From an uncultured Bacteroidales bacterium (GTDB lineage: Bacteria; Bacteroidota; Bacteroidia; Bacteroidales; F082), in assembly GCA_946185535.1 (NCBI GenBank), contig CAMHJX010000031.1, positions 1 through 36,028 of the forward strand: a stretch of 36,028 nt of DNA, written 5' to 3'. Numbering within the stretch: position 1 is the stretch's first letter; each line of letters starts with the position of its first letter. Of the stretch, positions 31,255-36,028 are shown piece by piece. Below the pieces are notes generated by a model. It had not been told where the DNA came from and made no database searches. It worked only from the letters and a program-made list of their open reading frames with translations. The position numbers and the translations under genes were made by a program.

Positions 31255-33161
31255 AAAACGAAGTCTTCAACCCTGCCGATTGGAACTCCGCCCCGGTGGA
31301 GAAAGTGCCTGCTGCACTTTCTCCATCCGTGGCTCCGTCGTCCAATCCCCCTTCAAAGGGGGTGGTCGCAGACCGGGGGATTAATCCCTCCATCCTCGCT
31401 GTCGTGGATGCTGTCGAAGCCTCCGGCATCGACATCACGCCCACTTACTCGGAATGGCTGGCCATCGGCTTCGCTCTCGTGGCTGAGCTCGGGGAAGATG
31501 GCCGTGCCATCTTCCACCGCCTCAGCCGCTTCAATCCTGAATACGACTACAACGAAGCCGACCGCCAGTATTCCCACTGCCTAAGCGATGGCAGCCGTGA
31601 AATCACCATCGCTTCCCTCTTCCACATCGCCCAAACGCACGGTGTTGGCATCGGCCACAAGCCGATGCCAACACCTGCTTCCTCACAAAATCAAGTTGAG
31701 GAAGTTGAGGAAGTTGAGGAAGTGAGGAAGCCCGTCCCATCCAAAAACACCTCTTTGATAGGCTCAAATGCTTTGAGCCAATCAAATTCGGTGTCAGTCG
31801 GCACCTTCTCGCAGTCCATCCGTGAGCAGCTGCCCGACATCCTGAAACGCATCGTGGCCGATGCCGTTTCAGATGTCGATGCAGATCTGCTCATCCTCGG
31901 CTCACTCACTGTCTTTTCGGCCTGCCTGCCGAATGTGTACGGCGTATATGATCGCCGTGAGGTCTTCTCCAATCTCTTCCTTTACGTCACTGCCAGCGCA
32001 TCGGCAGGGAAGGGGAGGCTGTCTCTTTGCCGCCACCTTGTCGCTCCGCTCCATCGGGAGCTGCGCGAGCAGTACCGCAAATCGATGGAGAAGTACAAAC
32101 AGGAACAGCTGCAGTATGTCCTGGACAAAAAGAAAGGTGAAGGCAAAGAGCCGGAAGAGCCGCCCTTCCTCACCTTGTTTATCCCTGCCAACAGCACCGC
32201 CACCGTGGTCTATCAGACGCTCAACCAAAACAACGGTGTCGGCCTTCTGTTTGAAACAGAAGGCGACACCTTGGCCAACGCTTTCAATTCAGACCTAGGC
32301 AACTACTCCGACGGATTCCGCAAAGCGTTTCACCATGAAACGATTTCCTATCTCCGAAAGAAAGACCGTGAGTATGTCGAGATTTTGAAGCCCAAGTTCT
32401 CGGCCATCCTTTCAGGCACGCCAGAACAGGTCTTCAATCTCATCCCCTCTGCCGAAAACGGTCTCTTCAGTCGCTTCATCTTCTATGTTATGCCCACGGA
32501 AATCGTGTGGCACGACATGTTTGACGATTCTGATGGTCCCACCGCCGATGAGCTTTTCAAGGAAATCGGCAGGGACTTCTACCAGTTCCACAAGCTGCTT
32601 GCCGCCCAAACGATTCGCTTCACGCTCACCACCGACCAGCAGCACCAGTTCAACGCCTTCTTCTCACAGACACAGGCCGAATACGCTGCGCTCTTCGGCA
32701 ACGATATCATTGCCTCTGTCCGTCGCCTCGGTCTCATCCTCTTTCGCTTCGCGATGATCCTGACCGTGCTCCGTCAGATGGACGCTGGCACCTTCCCGCT
32801 GCCTTCCGGCAACGAAGCTGGCCAGCGTCCCGAAACCGTCCTCTTTTGCGCAGACGCGGACTTTGCCACCGCTCTCGCGATGGTCAAAGTCCTGCTGCAG
32901 CACACCGTCACCGTCTTTCAGGCCCTGCCTCGCAGGGCTGAAAGACGCTTCCGTCAAGACCGCCGCCAGCGCACCGAAAGCCACATGCAGACCTTCCTGG
33001 CCGCCTTGCCTGAGTCATTCGACCGTCCCACCTACCTGAAGACTGCCTCCGACATTGGCATCAACGAGAAGACCGCTGAGCGATACATCACCGACCTCTG
33101 CAGGTCTGGCCAGCTCGACCATCCCGCCAGCGGCCAATACGCCAAACCCTCTAACACCTGA
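31251..33161 (+). CDS. PriCT-2 and DUF3987 replication-type protein
   Basis: 636 residues. Order: a low-complexity N-terminus partly encoded by a palindromic element (about 31-45); a PriCT-2-like domain (about 46-127; YSEWLAIGFALVAELGEDG and ITIASLFHIAQTHGV); a linker with a 9-bp triplication (VEEVEEVEEV); a DUF3987 P-loop core (about 180-530) with a modified Walker A ASASAGKGRLSL at about 248-259 (Gly-Arg where Ser/Thr is usual) and a Walker-B-like FETEGD; and a C-terminal winged helix (about 593-632, LKTASDIGINEKTAERYITD). With the VirE_N-like protein it probably forms a split primase-helicase for element replication. Several near-perfect hairpins lie inside the gene, one encoding the Walker-B-like segment. 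Confidence 0.8.
   Translation: MKNEVFNPADWNSAPVEKVPAALSPSVAPSSNPPSKGVVADRGINPSILAVVDAVEASGIDITPTYSEWLAIGFALVAELGEDGRAIFHRLSRFNPEYDYNEADRQYSHCLSDGSREITIASLFHIAQTHGVGIGHKPMPTPASSQNQVEEVEEVEEVRKPVPSKNTSLIGSNALSQSNSVSVGTFSQSIREQLPDILKRIVADAVSDVDADLLILGSLTVFSACLPNVYGVYDRREVFSNLFLYVTASASAGKGRLSLCRHLVAPLHRELREQYRKSMEKYKQEQLQYVLDKKKGEGKEPEEPPFLTLFIPANSTATVVYQTLNQNNGVGLLFETEGDTLANAFNSDLGNYSDGFRKAFHHETISYLRKKDREYVEILKPKFSAILSGTPEQVFNLIPSAENGLFSRFIFYVMPTEIVWHDMFDDSDGPTADELFKEIGRDFYQFHKLLAAQTIRFTLTTDQQHQFNAFFSQTQAEYAALFGNDIIASVRRLGLILFRFAMILTVLRQMDAGTFPLPSGNEAGQRPETVLFCADADFATALAMVKVLLQHTVTVFQALPRRAERRFRQDRRQRTESHMQTFLAALPESFDRPTYLKTASDIGINEKTAERYITDLCRSGQLDHPASGQYAKPSNT
31341..31383. repeat. C/G-rich palindromic element in frame in the DUF3987 gene
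   Basis: Outer AATCCCCC (31344-31351) pairs with GGGGGATT (31375-31382); inside are CCCCCTT/AAGGGGG and GGTC/GACC. It translates as SNPPSKGVVADRGIN. A related copy is at 34104-34180. Confidence 0.7.
31641..31675. repeat. Perfect 15-bp coding hairpin in the DUF3987 gene
   Basis: GGTGTTGGCATCGGC (31641-31655), loop CACAA, GCCGATGCCAACACC (31661-31675). Confidence 0.85.
31696..31722 (+). repeat. Triplicated 9-bp unit GTTGAGGAA
   Basis: Three exact tandem copies followed by a partial one, coding VEEVEEVEEV. The reverse complement of the unit occurs twice at 34059-34067 and 34077-34085. Confidence 0.8.
31761..31779. repeat. 8-bp coding hairpin
   Basis: GGCTCAAA (31761-31768) and TTTGAGCC (31772-31779) with a three-base loop, inside the DUF3987 gene. 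Confidence 0.6.
32235..32270. repeat. 17-bp near-perfect coding palindrome
   Basis: GGTGTCGGCCTTCTGTTT (32235-32252) against AAACAGAAGGCGACACC (32254-32270), one bulged G, one-base centre. It encodes the Walker-B-like segment GVGLLFETEGDT. Confidence 0.85.
32912..32947. repeat. 16-bp near-perfect coding hairpin
   Basis: CGTCTTTCAGGCCCTGC (32912-32928), loop CTC, GCAGGGCTGAAAGACG (32932-32947), one bulged G, inside the DUF3987 gene. Confidence 0.85.
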
Positions 33162-33165
33162 ACCT

Positions 33166-33411
33166 ATGAAAACAACCATCCTCATCAAAACCCACTCGAC
33201 GAGCGCGTACCGCGCCATCCGTCCCGCTCTCGTTGCCGCTCATATCGGCAACATCAGCGTGTCCGGCCTCACCATCACGGCCACCATCAACCCCAAGGAT
33301 TTCGACAGCCTCCTCGATGTCGTCGACGACGCAGCCGACAGCGCCAACGTCTCTCGCGAAGACTACGAAATCAAGACCATGCACAAAGTTTCCAAACCTT
33401 CAAAACGCTAA
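33166..33411 (+). CDS. Small unknown protein, tandem paralogue 1
   Basis: 81 residues, start at 33166 four bases after the DUF3987 stop. No known family recognised. Pattern: TTILIKTHSTSAYRAIRPAL, VSGLTITATINPKDFDSLLD and a final DYEIKTMHKVSK. It aligns by eye over its whole length with the next small protein (positions of VKT, A..P.L, T..ATI, D.L.D...A, Y.I.T agree), so the two look like an old tandem duplication. No signal peptide or cysteine; an alpha-beta fold is plausible. Probably part of the replication operon. Confidence 0.65.
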   Translation: MKTTILIKTHSTSAYRAIRPALVAAHIGNISVSGLTITATINPKDFDSLLDVVDDAADSANVSREDYEIKTMHKVSKPSKR

Positions 33412-33415
33412 GACC

Positions 33416-33676
33416 ATGTATTACAAGATCCACGTCAAAACCGACGCTGCTTTCGGCTCGCAAGCCCTACAGCCAATCCTTCGGAAAAACAACGTCGTTA
33501 AACGCCACACCACGTTAATCTACGAAGCAACCATCAGAACCAAGAAAGACCACCTCGTTGATGAAATCGTCGCTGCCTTTGATAGCAAAGGCATCAAGCC
33601 ATCAGAGTACAAAATCACCACCACGCCTTATGAGCGCAAAGCCCCTAAAAAACGCAAATCCAAAAGAACCCTGTAG
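33416..33676 (+). CDS. Small unknown protein, tandem paralogue 2
   Basis: 86 residues, start at 33416, four bases after the previous stop. Sequence pattern MYYKIHVKTDAAFGSQALQP, TLIYEATIRTKKDHLVDEIV, SEYKITTTPYERK, then a strongly basic tail (KAPKKRKSKRTL) that the first paralogue lacks. The tail suggests nucleic-acid binding. Family not recognised. Confidence 0.65.
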   Translation: MYYKIHVKTDAAFGSQALQPILRKNNVVKRHTTLIYEATIRTKKDHLVDEIVAAFDSKGIKPSEYKITTTPYERKAPKKRKSKRTL

Positions 33677-33700
33677 GGGTGCCACGACACTAACCAGGGT

Positions 33701-33735
33701 TGTCAACCCCTGGGCAGGGTGTCAACCCCTGGGCA
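33701..33735 (+). repeat. Tandem direct repeat TGTCAACCCCTGGGCA
   Basis: Two exact 16-base copies (33701-33716, 33720-33735), each able to pair CAGGG/CCCTG. The second begins with GGTGTCAACC and contains the GTGTCAAC box seen beside tRNA-Lys. Confidence 0.7.
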
Positions 33736-33750
33736 TAAACCCACGAAAAC

Positions 33751-33999
33751 ATGATAGAAATCATCGACGAAGACACCATCAGGACTTCCCTCTGGGGCAT
33801 CGTCCGCTTCAAGCAGGCCCCCAAAGGCAGAAACGCCGAATGGATTTGCAGGCACTGCCTATTCCTCCGCTCACAGTCTGATGAAGAATGTGGCCAAATC
33901 CCATGCCGTGCTTCTCGGCGTTCCGATGGTCTGAATGGCTATTTCTCCATCCAGTGCATCCCCATCGAGCCGCTGTTTCCATCCAGCGTATTCCAGTAA
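33751..33999 (+). CDS. Small zinc-ribbon-like protein
   Basis: 82 residues. Starts MIEIIDEDTIRTSLWGI. Four cysteines in the order CxxC-x(10)-C-x(4)-C: WICRHCLF, then EECGQIPCRAS, followed by RRSDGLNGYFSIQ. The C..C...G.PC.....DG pattern is common in small proteins of Bacteroidota elements and looks like a zinc site. The role is unknown. It is followed after two bases by a strong terminator, so it closes the plus-strand unit. Confidence 0.6.
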   Translation: MIEIIDEDTIRTSLWGIVRFKQAPKGRNAEWICRHCLFLRSQSDEECGQIPCRASRRSDGLNGYFSIQCIPIEPLFPSSVFQ

Positions 34000-34001
34000 A
34001 C

Positions 34002-34040
34002 AAAAAGCCCCGAGCATCTTCGATGTCCGGGGCTTTTTTT
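34002..34040 (+). terminator. Strong Rho-independent terminator
   Basis: AAAAAGCCCCG (34002-34012) pairs with CGGGGCTTTTT (34028-34038), with an inner CATC/GATG stem, and T to 34040. Confidence 0.92.
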
Positions 34041-34103
34041 CGTCTGCCTTTCCCCATTTTCCTCAACTTCCTCATTTTCCTCAACTCATTTTCGTGGGGA
34101 AAA

Positions 34104-34180
34104 CAGTCCCCCTCTTCCCCCTTTTAAGGGGGTGGCCATAGGCCGGGGGATTGGGGGTGCCGCGCAGCGGTGGGGGAGTC
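34104..34180. repeat. C/G-rich palindromic element between opposed genes
   Basis: CAGTCCCCCTCTTCCCCC at the left; then AAGGGGG, a GGCC-ata-GGCC centre, GGGGGATTGGGGG and TGGGGGAGTC at the right. It shares TTCCCCCTT..AAGGGGGTGG....CCGGGGGATT with the element at 31341-31383. The preceding 34041-34103 is C/T-rich with two TTCCTCAAC copies and no gene. Confidence 0.65.
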
Positions 34181-34181
34181 T

Positions 34182-35777
34182 TCATTTCTCTCGCTTTCCT
34201 CTCATCGCCTCAAACTTCTTACTATACTGCTTGTCCACCAGCCCATAAACCCCTTCGCCAAACAAGGCAAATCTCGCTTCATCCTGTTTGAGGCTCCACT
34301 TGACGCTTCGTTTATTGGTATTCGGATACACCTTCAGCACCTTCTTCATGATTTTGTCAATGTGCAGTGGTGTCTTGGCCTCTTTCAAAACATCGGCCAC
34401 CAATTGTCTGATGGTGCCTCGATACACATGCTCCCATTCAGTCAAGGCGTATCTCATTGACTTTCCGATGGGCTTGATGGTTTCCGCACGCGAAATCTTT
34501 CCCTTGAAATAATCCATGCTCATGTCCTTGGCCTCGGGTCGCCTCTTGATAAACGCCTTATACAGCTCCTCTATCCCCATCGGCTTGCCTTTCTTGCGCA
34601 GTATTTCGGTTGCTTCATAAATCACATCAATCCCTTGGGGCTGAAAAATGATGTTCTTGTCTTCGTCAACGGCAAGCCCGTAGGCCTTGCTGATGATGAC
34701 CGGCAAGGCTTTCATGTGAACACCCCTTAGTTCAACAGGAGCATCGTCCAACACATTACCAAGCGGGATGCTACAGGTTTCGCCTTTTATCCGATTATTA
34801 ATCGCATTGATTGTGCTGCAAGCCTTATAGATTACGCTTACATGCAGTTGGTCGTTCACAAAGAAATGCTTATCGTTCACTTTCGCCAATTTCAGCCCGA
34901 ACCCATCGGTACATATCTTGGCAAACGATTCAAAGGGTATGTTCACCTTTTCATTCTCGACGACGCTCTTATATAATTCATCGACATCTGGGATGACAAG
35001 ATCAGTGAGAAACTTGTAATGCAACCATCCATTATCTCTGAACAAATACCTTGGTGCTCTAACATAATAGCTCCTCACGCTCGGCTTTGAATAACCCATC
35101 TCCTTTCCTATCTCTTCAAGAGTCTTTGGATTTCCATCGTAAATGCCCGTCGCCTTGGCAAAAGTCCATTCAAACTTGTCCGTCGTGTTCATCAAATGTT
35201 CTCTTAACAAGAAAAACATGGGATAATACCCGTAGTTCTTATGGAAACCAGCAACGAAGCAGGTCTGCTCTTCCGTCAGATAACGATAGTTGTTGGCAAC
35301 AATGGACTTGCCCAGCTCGTCACCGCCAATGCCTTCGTACCAAAACAAGGTCTCTTTCAGTTCCGCTATCAGGAGCGTCAAAACCCTGTGTGAGTATCTC
35401 CAACACGACAACTTGTACCATAAATCATCTATCTCTCGATCTGTATGCTGAAACAACCCCAAAGCCTTCAAGTACGTAGGTATCAGCTTCTGCCTTACTT
35501 CTTTCAAGTCATATCTACCAAGATGCTGTTCGGCTCTGTTTTCAAAGTCGGTCACGAGGGCTCGCCTTCTCATCGCCAATGTCGGGTCTTTTACTTGTAG
35601 TTCTGCTGCAAACGTTTCGTCGCAGAACCAGATGATTGCCCGTGCCATGACGACCAACTCGTAGGTATAGGTGTCATCCAGCCCTTCTTTCCTAAACGAG
35701 GAATGAATATCTGAAAGCAGCTGATAACAATAATGTTTCAGCTCACGGCTTTTTAGGCCATTGAACCTTTCACACAA
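34182..35777 (-). CDS. Sigma-region-4-like HTH protein with two HARE-like winged helices
   Basis: 531 residues from a TTG at 35777; the frame is open only to a TAG about 27 bases upstream and the first ATG is near codon 44, so the true start is uncertain. Residues 1-210 are helical and not recognised. Residues 218-240 (KTLEEIGKEMGYSKPSVRSY) form a sigma-70 region-4-like HTH. Two segments near the end look like HARE-HTH (RNA polymerase delta-like) winged helices: about 382-446 (ILRKKGKPMGIEELYKAFIK) and 454-516 (VLKEAKTPLHIDKIMKKVLK, then FALFGEGVYGLVD). Such domain mixes occur in regulators and in restriction or mobile systems. It is opposed to the replication unit, with a palindromic element between. 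Function unknown. Confidence 0.6.
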   Translation of the reverse strand: MCERFNGLKSRELKHYCYQLLSDIHSSFRKEGLDDTYTYELVVMARAIIWFCDETFAAELQVKDPTLAMRRRALVTDFENRAEQHLGRYDLKEVRQKLIPTYLKALGLFQHTDREIDDLWYKLSCWRYSHRVLTLLIAELKETLFWYEGIGGDELGKSIVANNYRYLTEEQTCFVAGFHKNYGYYPMFFLLREHLMNTTDKFEWTFAKATGIYDGNPKTLEEIGKEMGYSKPSVRSYYVRAPRYLFRDNGWLHYKFLTDLVIPDVDELYKSVVENEKVNIPFESFAKICTDGFGLKLAKVNDKHFFVNDQLHVSVIYKACSTINAINNRIKGETCSIPLGNVLDDAPVELRGVHMKALPVIISKAYGLAVDEDKNIIFQPQGIDVIYEATEILRKKGKPMGIEELYKAFIKRRPEAKDMSMDYFKGKISRAETIKPIGKSMRYALTEWEHVYRGTIRQLVADVLKEAKTPLHIDKIMKKVLKVYPNTNKRSVKWSLKQDEARFALFGEGVYGLVDKQYSKKFEAMRGKREK

Positions 35778-36028
35778 GTCTTTCTGGTTGCAGAAGAAGA
35801 AAGCCTAAAATCCGCAACTATCATCCAATACACGATTAAGGGTAGATTTATGAGTCGTTAGTAGCAGCTTTCAGTAAAAAGCAACAGCACAACATCAATA
35901 TGTAGCCACCATCCCCTTACCCCACGATGCGACTTGAGGTAATACGCAGATTCTAACCGGAAAGAAAGGATTCTTATCCGAATCCAGTTTTGAAAGGTCT
36001 TGCATAAGCCCGGTTTTCAGTATAGATA
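35778..36028. other. No gene or clear signal seen
   Basis: 251 bases upstream of the minus-strand gene to the window edge. No frame of useful length, no tRNA and no clear TAnnTTTG box on the minus strand were found. Confidence 0.5.

Larger units (their letters stand above)
28627..36028. mobile_element. Probable integrated mobilizable element beside tRNA-Lys (right end outside)
   Basis: From the tRNA 3' end onward the gene content changes to mobile-element types: HTH (excisionase-like) proteins, VirE_N/BT4734-like protein, PriCT-2/DUF3987 protein, small proteins without wider homologues, dense repeats, and C-rich codon choice unlike the rest of the window. tRNA 3' ends are common integrase targets. 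No integrase, relaxase or second copy of the tRNA end is in the window, so the boundary and even the integration are inferred. Confidence 0.5.

Noticed and set aside
28627-36028. Classical conjugative transposon or prophage
   Set aside because: No relaxase, tra, integrase or phage structural gene is visible; only a replication/regulation part of some element can be claimed.

Overview
The window looks like a chromosome segment of a Bacteroidales (Bacteroidota) bacterium. The evidence is the recurrent Bacteroidota promoter (-33 TTTG-like box, about 19 bases, -7 box TAnnTTTG), the absence of strong Shine-Dalgarno sites, many MKK-type lipoproteins, BACON and fimbrillin-like proteins, a GldE-like CNNM/CBS protein next to LptC and a PpiD-like foldase, and a VirE_N (BT4734-like)/DUF3987 mobile-element module. 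Nothing could be searched; all calls are from reading the sequence.

Layout. 1-3749: tail of ornithine aminotransferase, a nitroreductase-like lipoprotein, then a minus-strand pair, lnt followed by a tRNA-dihydrouridine synthase with ATGA overlap. 3850-6869: a compact operon (HPr-kinase-like P-loop kinase, S26/SipW-like peptidase without membrane helices, PqqD-like RRE protein, NTP_transf_5 nucleotidyltransferase) followed by a 44-residue peptide with a YxxP motif. This resembles the tailoring half of a lasso-peptide (paeninodin-type) cluster without lasso cyclase or B2 protease, and is the best candidate for an undescribed system. 6926-8155: fimbrillin-like lipoprotein and tRNA-Phe. 8429-15382: envelope block (outer membrane protein, TPR protein, lptC with a TTG start, GldE-like protein, PpiD-like PPIase). 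15516-18822: six-BACON lipoprotein convergent with a C69 dipeptidase. 18980-20997: hemW and aqpZ on the minus strand. 21377-21679: small collagen-like, C-terminally anchored protein. 21765-28454: a six-gene efflux/regulation operon (TolC, MacA, MacB ATPase, MacB permease, LytS-type kinase, LytTR regulator) with a terminator-like hairpin directly before its first start codon. 28554-28626: tRNA-Lys(CTT).

28627-36028 is an accessory region directly downstream of tRNA-Lys, probably part of an integrated mobilizable element: repeated GTGTCAAC boxes, an unknown gene whose start codon lies in an inverted repeat, two excisionase-like HTH proteins, a VirE_N-type primase-like protein, a PriCT-2/DUF3987 protein, two tandem paralogous small proteins, a zinc-ribbon-like small protein, and an opposed 531-residue protein with a sigma-region-4-like HTH and two HARE-like winged helices. 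No integrase or mobilization gene is in the window.

A second theme is palindromic DNA inside genes. Elements resembling dispersed palindromic repeats sit in frame in hemW, the dus gene, lnt (fragment) and the DUF3987 gene. The DUF3987 gene also carries several near-perfect coding hairpins, and lptC has a perfect 13-bp hairpin just after its start.
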